64,000 nt of DNA from Mallotus nudiflorus. Lineage: Eukaryota > Streptophyta > Magnoliopsida > Malpighiales > Euphorbiaceae. The stretch covers positions 310,001 through 374,000 of the forward strand of contig CANTUR010000425.1 in NCBI GenBank assembly GCA_947683625.1, given 5' to 3'. Position 1 is the stretch's first letter. Each line of letters starts with the position of its first letter. Positions 26,889 through 37,776 of this stretch are shown here, piece after piece. The position numbers were made by a program, and so were the translations under genes. The notes under the pieces were generated by a model. That model was not told the origin of the DNA. It searched no databases and saw only the letters and a program-made list of their open reading frames with translations.

Positions 26889-29800
26889 TGTAATATCCCG
26901 TGTTTTTAAATATTTTTACACTGTACCGGGATATGCAGTGTTAATAATTTTTGTATATATTACGATATTTTTATGAGTTGATATGTGTTTAAAACCTATT
27001 TTAATTATTGTGTCTTATTTACAGTGCTTTACGTAAAATTTTCCCGAAACTTTCATTTTTGAGAAAATTTTCACGTAAATAATTTATTATTAATTATTTT
27101 AAATATATTTTCGGACTTGCATGAACTCATACGTATTTTTAAATTACTAAATAGAGCCTATGTGTGTATATATTTATTTAAATAGGGTTTAATTTATTAC
27201 CCTAATATTTTATTATTTGTTTATTAATTTTATTGTTATTTAATTATTTTATTTATTATTAAATTTTAAATTATTATAATAATGTGTGGTGTGTAATTTT
27301 TCCCAAATATTTTATTAAAATTATTTTTTTTATTATTTTTCTTTTTCCTTTTTCTTTTTCTTTTCTTTTCTTTTTCTTCTTCTTCCTTCTTCCTTCCCCG
27401 TGCCCGACCACTCCCTCACCACCAACCACCGTCTGTCACGCCGCTCCCCTACTGTCGGTGTGCCTCTCGGCTTGCCACCGTCGTCCTCAGCCGTTCCCCG
27501 CCACCAGCAGCCTTCTTCCCAGGCGCCGGCAGCCTCTTTTCTTCCATTTTGGCCGAAATTCTTCTCCTCGCCGTCGACCACGATTTCGGCCACCATTTTC
27601 GACATCGCCGGTCTCTTTCTTCTCCTTGAGCTTTGGTGAGTGTGATTATAGCTTTGGTTTGAGCTTAAATGGTCTTGATTTGCTTAGGTTTCGAATTTTC
27701 AATTTCGGCCATAGTAGGGTTTTTTATTTTTTTGAGCTTTTAATTGATTGATTCATGAAAACTCCATTCAAAAATTTTGATCCTAGTAGCTTAATATACA
27801 TGTATGAATTTTTGTGGAATTTTTGGAGATTATTTGGATTTTTGGGTATTTTTGAATATTTTAATATTATTTTCTAATTTTCGGAAATTAATTATTTAAA
27901 TTATGAAATTTTGTTTTATGGTTAAATTAGGTGTTTAAATGAATTATAGGAATTTATTTGGAATTTTTATGAATTTCTATGTATTTATTTTGAATTATTT
28001 AGGTTTATGTAATTTTGGGAAAATTAGGTTAATTGTGTTTTTAATTGAAATTAATTGGATAATTGAGTTTAATTATTGATATTATTGATAAATATGTTGA
28101 TAAAATTAATTTTGGATAATTTTATAATTTTTGGTGAATTTTTGAAGTAATTTTAGTATATTTATATATATAAGGGCATTTTGGTAATTTTACCCTAAAT
28201 TGGCTAAAAATGTAATTTAATTGGTTTTAATAGTTATTTAAGGTATAAAAATTATTTCTACAAATTATTTGGTATTTTTAACTAATTAAAACTATTTTTC
28301 GTGAATTATTTTCAATTATATATATAATATACGGTTTTTCTAATAAAATGAGTTTTTATCGATTTTTACTGTGTTTTAAGGTTACTTACGTAAATTCTAC
28401 GTATAAAATGAATTTCTATGATATAAGGGTATTTTTGGTATTTTTATAATTATTCTGTGTTTGTGGACCCCGGTCGGTAGACTGTAGTTTGGAGTCCGAC
28501 CGAGGGGTTGTGGTTGAGTGTTGAGCTTGTTTTTCGAAGTGTGTTTCTTTGCAGGGTCGGCTCTACTCTTTGAGTAGAGAGATGTCCGTTTTACAGGGGA
28601 GGTTCTGTCGAATTTTCGATAGAATTCTCGTAAAACGTGATATCCGGTCGAACCCTAATTCTAATTATGTGTTTAATATTCTAGATCGAATTCTAGGATT
28701 TCTATTAGGGTTATTCTGATTTTTATCGTTATTGTTTGTTTAGTTGCGCCGAGACCGAAGGCTAATGGATCAGGCCCGTCGGACCCATCTCGTGGAGCGC
28801 ACTAGAGTGAGTTACTATTTTATATATATATGCTTTAGGGTGCATGATTTAGAAATGTATATTTTATTTTGATTAAATATGCATGAATAATTTGATTAGT
28901 ATTTAAGTTTATTTTTAATTTATTTTTGGTTTATTTTTGGGTATATATTAAATTATATGCATGTTTTGTTAATAAAATTATATTTAAAATGTTTTCAAAT
29001 ATATTTCTAGCTTAATTTATAATTTGATTTGATTTATTTGACGTATATATACTCGAAATATACCTGGTTTATTTTTGGTATATTTTCAGTATATATATGG
29101 TTTATATTGTTATTTTATTTAATTCATGCACCATTGATTTGTGAATGAATGTTTTATATTTATTGATGAAGGATATCAATAGAACGTGCTACCTAGTGGG
29201 CAGCACTAGGACCAAGTACGTACCGGTGCACTTATAGCAGATAGGCTATATTACTAACCATTTGTGGATATTGATGGAATATGATTATTTGATGTGTGAG
29301 ATGTGATTTGGGTGTGATTGCTAGAGCTCGGTTGACCAAGTGTCTCGAGGCCAATCACACAGGCAGTCAGACTGCTGGAGCTCGGTTGACTTAGTATCTC
29401 GGGGTCAGTCTACTGTCTAAATGGATTAAGTGGATATATTTGGACTAAGTGAGCCTGTAAGGCTAGAGTGTTGTCTAACACTGATTGAGGTTTCGATATC
29501 ATAGAGTTTTATGTGATCCTTCATAAAAGATGATTTTCAATAAAATATATATAAACTGATTTTATTGCACCTGTGTGTATTTGCTTGTATATATACATAT
29601 TAGATATATATTGTTGACTGTATGCATTGTCATTTAGTGTGTATGTATATATATTATAGTAATTCACTCAGTGAGGTCTGACTCCCCTCCGTTGATAATT
29701 TTTCAGGAGAGTCAACATCTTCAGACCTCAGTAGTAGGCATGTACGTCGGATTTCTTTCGCCCCGGCTTCTTTGTGTAAACTGCTTACTTGAGTCTTATT

Positions 29801-30108
29801 TTTATAATCTAGACACTGCAGTAGTTGTAAATTAATTGTGAGATTTTATGTATTTTATTTATGTGAGATATTATATTATGTGAACTGAATTTGTATTAAG
29901 AGATTTATATATATGAGATGAGATTTAATTTAAATCCAATTGGTGAAAATACTATTGTGATATTTATGATCTTTATTTCCGCTGCATTTGATATTGTTAT
30001 TATTATTATTGCGTATTTTATTTTATTTTTAGGCTTGCTACGGGTTCCGGATTTGAAAGAATTCCCATTCCCTAGCGCCGGTCATGACCCCTATTTTGGG
30101 TCGTGACA
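26889..30108 (+). mobile_element. Solo LTR C (Tekay-like), uninterrupted reference copy
   Basis: 3220 bp, starting TGTAATATCCCG and ending GGGTCGTGACA, with TSD ACCAA at 26884-26888 and 30109-30113. Islands in order: GATATGCAGTGTTAAT (about 26930); a pyrimidine tract and GC-rich exon-like block (27338-27635); donor-like GTGAGT at 27636; acceptor TTTCTTTGCAG ending 28554; hairpin 28561-28579; ACCGAAGG...GGAGCGCAC block 28738-28815; CCTAGTG/CACTAGG hairpin 29192-29210; paired stem-loops 29312-29417; a TCACTCAGTGA palindrome near 29660; and a 3' terminal hairpin. It encodes no retroelement protein. Confidence 0.93.
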
Positions 30109-30113
30109 ACCAA

Positions 30114-33100
30114 GCAATAAATATTTTCAACTATTGTAACAACAATAAACAAACAAAATTTTCTCCTTTTATATTGTTAAAAATAAGGATTTTATTTTTT
30201 TTTTACTTTAATTTGTTTATTAAAATGTTTTAAACTTTTTTTAAAAAAATTATTTGATAATTATCATCAATTAATATGTAATAAGTTTACAATTCTTATG
30301 ATGTATTTGTAACATCAACACACACAAAAAAGCTGAAAAAATACAAAAATCAACAAATTGAAACAAAAAAAAAACTAAAAACAACAACTAAAACAATAAA
30401 AATCAACAAAATTTATGTTGGTAATTTTTTTTAATTGTCAATTGTTGATTATTATTATTTTCTTATTGTTGTTTATTTTTGTTGATTGTTAGTCGTTAAT
30501 TGTTGTTTATTTTTGTTTATTGTTGTTGATTTTTGTTGATTTTTTTATTATTGTTTAAATTATTTTTTCATTATTAATTACATAATTAAAGCTATAAATA
30601 AAATTTTTACTTTTATTGGTATTAATGATAAAAATAATAATTTTTTATATATATCTCATAATTTTTATTGTTATTTTTTTTATTTTTTAAAATCAACAAA
30701 GAGAAACAACAAAAATAATTGAAAATTACAACTGAAATAACAAAAGCAACAAAAAATTGTGGTTGTTGATTTTTATTTATTTTTGTTGATGTTTGTTGTT
30801 TTTTCTATTTTTTCATCATTAATAATAAAATTAAGATCATAAATATAATTTTTAATTTTATTAATATCAATAATAAAAATAATGATTTCTTTAATATATT
30901 TCATAATTTTTTGTAATTTTTATTGAAAAAATAATTATTAAATATCATGGGTAATTTTTAGTTTAATTAGTTTAATTTCTAAGTTCTAAATAATTGAAAA
31001 GAATAATTATTGAAGATTATGGGTAATTTTTTGTTTAATTAGCTTAATTTTTATATTCTAAATAATAGTAAGTTTCAAAATTTTTAAAAAAATTATTATT
31101 TAGAATATCAAATTAAATTACTTAAAATATACAAATTAAATAAAGTATATACAATTAACTTAATTTTAAATATACTTTTAAAAATAATAAATAGATAAAA
31201 AATTATAAAAATGAAAAAAAGAGAAATTACCTAAATTATTGGCCAACTTTAAAAAATGACCTAAAATCAAGAAAAAAAAAAAAAGTTTGCGGTGATCAGA
31301 CCATCCAATAAATTTCCTCAAGTAAATAAGCTTCGGTTTTGCAGCTGATGCTTAACCCAAAGGCCAACGTTAATTCTGTAATAAATGGGTATTAAGGGTG
31401 GGTCACATCATAAGCCCAAAAGAAGTGGAGAAAAAGCACGTCCGAAGGCTACACGTGACCATATATAGCTTAGCTACTACAAGTAGAATTAAGAGATTTG
31501 CAGGCACGTTAAGGCTCAATAACCCAAAAAAATGTGACCATTAATGAGAATTGCCAAACCCAAACCCATCAGAACAGGCACCACACAGGCCACCGCCCAG
31601 CAACACATTAATTTAATGAATGGATATGGTCACTGCCATGTTCATATGTGGTGGATATACACATTCCATTTTCAACAATTAATGAGAATCTGCCTTGTCA
31701 ATATCTCATCCCATTTTGTCATCAATTCAAAAGGGTTCAGTCTTCCTAGATTATTACAAAACATTTTGCATACAATACAAAAAAGAATCAAGAACTCTTC
31801 TCTGTAACTCTCCCTTGTGTAATCTAACGAAACATAGCCATCAAGCCCAGATACCAGCAGAGCACTAACAATAAAAGAAGCAACTGCAATACACTATGCA
31901 CAGTACCCAACATTTGTTCTGGGCTCACATTCCCTCTGCATTTTCTTAACAGTTTTCACTACCCATTTTATCATAATTCCATTATGTCTTTCTCTTGGAC
32001 AAATTTCAATTTAAACAACTCTCTCTTTATTGCTTTGCTTGAAATGGACACATGACTGCTTATAGGAGACTATATTATGTATGACACATCAGTTTCACTG
32101 TCCCTTTTTCTGTAATAGAAGCACTACGTAGGCCTTCTCATCTCACCCCACATCTTTTTTTTTATGGCTGTATTGTCTCAAAATTATTTTCCAATCATAA
32201 TACATCAAACTTGAATTTGAGATCTTTAACATGGGTTTCTTGTTTTGCTTGTTGTACTCATCATAGAGACTTCTTCAATTTTTGAAAAATGAGGTTCTAG
32301 CTTCAAGTGATTGGATTACAATGGAAGAACACTACATTACAAAAGTAAAACAGCACTGTCCAGCGGTAGGGTGGTAGGGTTTTGGGTTGCCTAGTTTTTT
32401 CATGTAATGAGAACAAATGAATTACAATTATTTATTTGATGCGTTTGATAATACAACAAAAATACATTGGTACCTAACACATATTGGTATGTTTTGTCTC
32501 TTTTAAGTGTTTAGCAATTAATAATCAATTTGTGTAGTTTTGTTGGAAGTCTTTGTCCCCAGGCATCATGCCAATTATGACAATTATCATATGACTAAGT
32601 GTTCAAATTTCAAATGGTACTGTCTAATTTGCTGTCCGATTTCTTGTGATACGTTCACTAATTGGCAAATGATGAAAGACACTGTTTAATTTAATTTTTT
32701 ATTTTTGGCTACAAGTGGATTGAATATGTGAACAACAAAGGAAAACATATAGAGCCAATGCTTCACATCATAATTTCATATGGATCAACTGAGAATAAAC
32801 CGACATTTCAATCTGCTATTAGCTGATTGCTGCTACAATTGGGAGGCTAAATGCAAAGCACTAAACAGAAAATCTGCTTTTGATTTTTTTTTTTTTTTGT
32901 TAGTTTGACCGAGACATTGGCCGAAGATGTCCAAAATGCCAGTACAAACCAATTTAATGATAAGAAGTTCTATAGATTCATTTTAAAGATTCTTAAACAA
33001 TAAATTGCATGTATCCAAATTTCTAATAAATACATTGTACACAATGATCATATCGCAATTGATAACTCAATTTTTTTTAATAATTTCATTAAATTTTAAT

Positions 33101-34064
33101 TAATTTAATTTAATTCTAATAAAATTATAAGAGCGGTAGAAATATTTAACAACTAATTTAGTTGTTGGAGACAACATTTAAAAAAAAAAATTTCTACCAG
33201 TTGACTCGATAATTATTGATGTTAATAATTTAATTAATATTTTAAGAATTGAAATTTTTAAATTGATGTGTGATGAAAGGTTTTATCCAACAAAGAAAAT
33301 ATCTATTTACTGTTTTTCTTTTTGAATATTTTGTTCTATCTTTTTTATTGCATTAAAGCTTGGAACACTTTCTGTCTCTATTTTGCTTTAGATATCAGAA
33401 AAGATCCCATCCAAATCTTTCAAAGTTTCAAGCAAAAAAGTCTTGAACCACCATCTGAAAAGGCTAAGGAAACATCAAAAACACCCATGTCACTTTTATT
33501 TCCATCAATCTTTTTCTTTGTTTTCTTTTTTTTTCTTGAATTTCCTTTTGTTTTTGATAGGACTCAACTATCTTTTTTAAAAGAATAGCATCATACATAC
33601 ATATAGATATATATCCTGCCACAGCTTTTATTGTATCAAGATTCATGTATCTAGAGAAGTATTCATCTACTACTTCTTTTGATCATCTATCTTGTCAAAC
33701 ACAGTTATTTCAGCCAAAAAAACTAAAGATGACAAGAAAATAATGCTGTATTTGCACCCATATACACATAAAAACAAAGCAATTTCAGCAGTATAGAAAT
33801 GGGAAGGAGACACAATCTGCCTGTGAGATCTAATAGATGAAGCCTAATCACAGAAAAAGAAAGACAGCTCTTTTCTGGCTACATTTAGATTTATACAGAG
33901 AGCAGAAGTAAACTAAATTCAGAAGTAGATGCATATGTAGAAAAAGGAAAGATAATTTCCATTAAAACATGGTTAATTAATTAATCATAGTAGTCAATTA
34001 GAACACTAAGCTACAACATAATAGAAAAAAAAAAAAAAGTACAACTTATTTTTTTAATCATTGA
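30114..34064. other. AT-rich intergenic DNA upstream of the OFP7-like gene's 3' end
   Basis: No credible coding sequence. 30301-31068 is a repeat-rich foldback region (separate entry). From about 31300 base composition is more ordinary. A CACGTG (G-box core) at about 31451 with TATATA nearby has no gene to attach to. The 33300-33640 frames are AT-rich and unconvincing. Confidence 0.55.
30301..31068. repeat. Foldback-rich tandemly duplicated low-complexity region
   Basis: Runs of AACAA/AATCAACAA (30340-30415) are followed by their complements TTGTTGATT (30425-30545), so the strand can fold back. A second, diverged copy follows at about 30670-30800, with a shared tail (AATTACATAATTAAAGC versus AATAAAATTAAGATC). 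At 30930 and 31003 a 73-bp unit (AATAATTATT...CTAAATA) is directly repeated. Confidence 0.6.
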
Positions 34065-35003
34065 TTAAGACCAGTTTGAAAACAAGGCCTCCCAAATCTC
34101 TGTAAACACCTCAAGGATAATCCTATGATGATGATTAGAGTTCAAGGATAAGAAACACTGCAAGAGCTGCTCAAGATCTTTAGCTGAAAATATCTGCTTT
34201 TCAACGATCATCTCCAGCATTGATGTCCTGAAATCATTATATGGATCGCTAGAACTCTTCACCACAGCAAAGCTGTCTTTCACTTTTCCATGCAATGGCA
34301 AAACACCCATTTCAGAATTAGTGCCCTTTGTAGTAGAAGAAGAAATAGCAGCTCTTCTCCGGCGAGAAGAACTGTACTTCTTGCTGCGAGAACGGTGGTG
34401 GTGAAGACGATGAGATCCTGATGAATCAGAGGAAAGACTTCTAGAAGAGAAAAGTGTATCTGATTCATCATCGTGGTCTTCTTCATCACTGCTGCTAAAC
34501 CAATAGCTACCTTCAAAATAAGCACTATCTTGGGAAGAAGAGCTGAACAAACTCATGTCCCTTCTATTAATATTTTTAATCTTGACATGGGTGTTACTGT
34601 TCTTTTTCTTCTTCTTCGTCTTCTTGTTCTTTCTCTCGTTGTAGAAAGGATTCATCATCAAAGGAGCAGCCGGAGACACAGGAGGACAAGCATGTCCACT
34701 GCTATTATTAGCCGATACAAAAGGAGGATATCGACCAGATATTTTTTGCCTAGGAAAGATAGAATTTGTAATAGCTTTGGTTGTTGTTTCAGGGTATTTT
34801 GGTCTGCAAAGTGAAGCGAAGGGCCTAGTTTGTTTAGAAGGAGGCAGAGGTTCCTGCAGCAAATGGAAGTGCTCCTCCTTCAGGTGACTGTTTTGAGGGA
34901 TAAAGGCTGGTTTTTCGACAACGTCCGATATGTTTCCGGTCCGACAAGAGGTGAAGGAGCCACGAAACATGCGAGAGATTCGCATCTTGAATCGGTGTTC
35001 CAT
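34065..35003 (-). CDS. OVATE-family transcriptional repressor, OFP6/7/8-type
   Basis: Single-exon gene, 312 aa, ATG at 35003. The N-terminus (MRISRMFRGSFTSCR from Met7) is the conserved start of the OFP7/8 group, so Met7 is an alternative start. The C-terminal OVATE domain occupies about residues 249-307 (DPYNDFRTSMLEMIVEKQIF, LLQCFLSLNSNHHHRIIL, EVFTEIWEALF). Between them are a Lys-rich patch (KNKKTKKKKK), a Ser/Asp-rich acidic stretch (SSSDEEDHDDESD) and an Arg-rich patch (SSRRRRAA), likely disordered with nuclear localisation signals. Family members repress transcription with KNOX/BELL partners and affect organ shape. The nearest host genes downstream are the transporters at 56-60 kb. Confidence 0.92.
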   Translation of the reverse strand: MEHRFKMRISRMFRGSFTSCRTGNISDVVEKPAFIPQNSHLKEEHFHLLQEPLPPSKQTRPFASLCRPKYPETTTKAITNSIFPRQKISGRYPPFVSANNSSGHACPPVSPAAPLMMNPFYNERKNKKTKKKKKNSNTHVKIKNINRRDMSLFSSSSQDSAYFEGSYWFSSSDEEDHDDESDTLFSSRSLSSDSSGSHRLHHHRSRSKKYSSSRRRRAAISSSTTKGTNSEMGVLPLHGKVKDSFAVVKSSSDPYNDFRTSMLEMIVEKQIFSAKDLEQLLQCFLSLNSNHHHRIILEVFTEIWEALFSNWS

Positions 35004-36819
35004 TACAAAGGAATCAAGAAAGAACAGAGAGTGTCTGCTGTGTGCAAGAAGGGTGTTTTTTGAAAAGGGAGGGTGGCAGTATTAAGGAGGGAATATAAAT
35101 ACACAAGCAATTGAAAGCCCAAATGATTAAAAAATTTCTATTGCTCTGTGTGCAAGGCAATATAATTTTTTTTTTTTTTGATACATTTTTTTTTTCTAAA
35201 ATTTGAACTCAAATCTCTCGTCACGTCACAGGTGCTTGGCCTCTAAATAAAGTATCACCATCTATTTTGTGATTTTGTAATAGATTGATAAGTTTTTTTT
35301 ACTTAAAATATACCATTAAACTGTTCAATCTTCATTATTTTTTATATAATTATGAGATATTTTTATATTATTTTAGATAAATCAATTTGTATTCATATTT
35401 TGTGACTATGTTGGTCCAAAAAAATTTAATCTATTGAGAATTTGAACCAAAACTTTATTGTGAAACATTTTATCTAGAAATTTAATAACATTTTATAATA
35501 ATTCTTTTTTAACAATTAGATGAAATGATGTTAATTTTTAATATCACAAAAATTTGATTCCTACTTTTTACAATAGAATATCCACAATTTTTATTTTTTC
35601 GTGGGACAACATCTTACAACAATTAAGCAACCTTTTACATCAATGTAATTAATCCCAATTTAGTGACTTATACTATATATTTTTAAATTATATTGTTTAT
35701 ATTTATATTTTAAAAAGATAATAATGCATTTTGTATTGCTCAGGTTATAAAAAATATTGTCAATCTTTTCAAATCCAACAGGATTTACGGAGTGTATCAA
35801 CCACAATCAATAAATATATGATTAGTGGGTTGTTTTAAATAATTTATTTTTTATCAAAAAAATATATTTCATTTTTAGAATTTTAAATAATTAGTATTTA
35901 TTTAATAATTTAGTACGAATAAGTTGTATTGAAAGTCAAGGTGAAAAGGAGCACTATTTCAAAGCGTTTTCCTATTATTTTTGTTTTTTATGGAACTTTT
36001 TTTTTAATTTTTTAGTATTAAATTGATAAATTGGTTTATGATGATAACTTTTTGCTGCTTTTTGTCATTCTTTGTCAGGATTTAGAAACAGTATGGATTT
36101 GTTAGAAAATACAGAGTTCAATGATTAATTAATAATGGAACTTTTATCATACATATTATAAAATTTATATATTCTGCTTTATTTTGAATTCTAAGAAACT
36201 CCTTTAATATTAATAAATTAAAAAAGCTGGCCCAGTAAAAAAGAAAATTTCCCCTTGAGCTCCTTGTCAAAAGCAATGGTTGAATTTTGTAAGCAAAGAA
36301 ATGGTGGGATTTAGATGAATAGAAAATTAAATTAAAAAATAGGAGGTCAATTAATCAAAATGCCTGATATGGAAAACATTTATTCTCGATGTATGGCTAT
36401 TAGGTAAATGCTAAGGCATCTCATTTCTGATGTTTATATATAGATAAGATATCCCTAAGTAGGGGACCAAAAAAGCAATAATACAACACTTTTTTTTAAA
36501 AAAAAAATTAGTGGAGCATTTGAATTTCAAATTAATTGCATTGATTTTAGTTAAGTTGAGATTAATAAATCTTTGTTGAATTTAAATAACCTTTTATCTA
36601 ATGCATTTATTATTAAAGGATTTAAAAATATATTTTTTCATTTAAACTAACAATAATTAAAGTTTTCTAACTCTAACTAAATTGGTTTAACTTAAATTTG
36701 GATAAAATTATAAAAATAATGAAAATTTTCAAATAATTAATTTAACGTAATTATATATATAATAAATCAAACTAAAGATGTTATTTAAGCAAAAACAACT
36801 TTATTATTTCAGTTAGATT

Positions 36820-36867
<48 letters not shown>

Positions 36868-37541
36868 TTTAATTTTGAAATATGAAGAGGGTTGTATATG
36901 AATTTAAATTAGCTTCCTTGAATGTAGCATGATGATTGTTTCTTGGCCAGTGAACCAGAGTACGAAGTTTTTTTTTTTTTTTTTTTTTGAATTAAATGTA
37001 CGAAGTTCACTGAAAATAAAATTGTTATGTTTCAAAAGCAAGAAACACATACACACTCAAATGAATAGAATAATGAAAGTGCTATTCATTTCAACCCTTT
37101 TAAACTGGCCTCATTGGTACATAAAATAGGTACGAACTCCATCATGTGACATATGATCAATGCTGCATCTCCTGCAATTTAAAGAGTTCCAAGAAAATTT
37201 TAAAAATAATAATAATAAAAACAAAAGGTCTGCAATTTTTAACGCATGTATTTATATGAAGGATAAAACTATTGTCATCTAAACTAGCCAATTAGGTGTT
37301 TTCGTTTTGATAGTAACAACCCAGATCTGATCTTCAAAAAACATTATTCTGATTCACTCAACTAAGTTATTTGGTTGCAATTTTTCAACATAAAAATGTA
37401 AACCTTTCTTACATTATCATAACATCCCAGGCTAAAATAAACAACTTACATATCGTTTATGTATAATTAGCTAACCTATTACATATATAACATCATTCAT
37501 GTTGTCTTATTTAACAGCTAAACCTTAATGGGCATAGCGGG
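35004..37541. other. Intergenic DNA upstream of the OFP7-like gene
   Basis: It holds the presumed 5' leader and promoter (35004-35160, pyrimidine-rich on the minus strand), poly-T at 35166-35178, an (AT)n tract at about 36826-36864 and a T run at 36968-36988. I see no gene. A possible SINE fragment at about 35185-35285 is discussed under rejected items. Confidence 0.55.
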
Positions 37542-37776
37542 TGATATCTCATACATGTGTTGTTATTTTACTAACAGTTTATTTTTCTATACAAGATTGC
37601 TTATAGATGAAGAATGTTCAAAATAAATAAGAGAAAACTTCTTAATTAAAGAAACTCCTCGAGCAGAAAGAAATACTTTTCAAATAGAAAAAAAGATGCT
37701 GGAAAGACGTTACATCAATTAAATGGATTTAAAAGATTTAAGGAAAATTTCAAATCTCCTTTTAACTAATCAAAAT

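Noticed and set aside
27284..27751. 155-codon open frame inside solo LTR C
   Set aside because: It is poly-Phe/Pro-rich because of pyrimidine tracts. It lies in an LTR, and the frame is not kept in D1, D2 or A. Only the short shared end with B is reported, as a finding.
31544..31807. 87-codon open frame
   Set aside because: ATG-started but with no recognisable domain; the sequence context is AT-rich intergenic.
35185..35285. Possible tRNA-derived SINE fragment on the minus strand (GAGTTCAAATTT preceded by TTTAGAGGCCAAG)
   Set aside because: Only loose A- and B-box likeness, no TSD and no second copy in the window; too weak to call.
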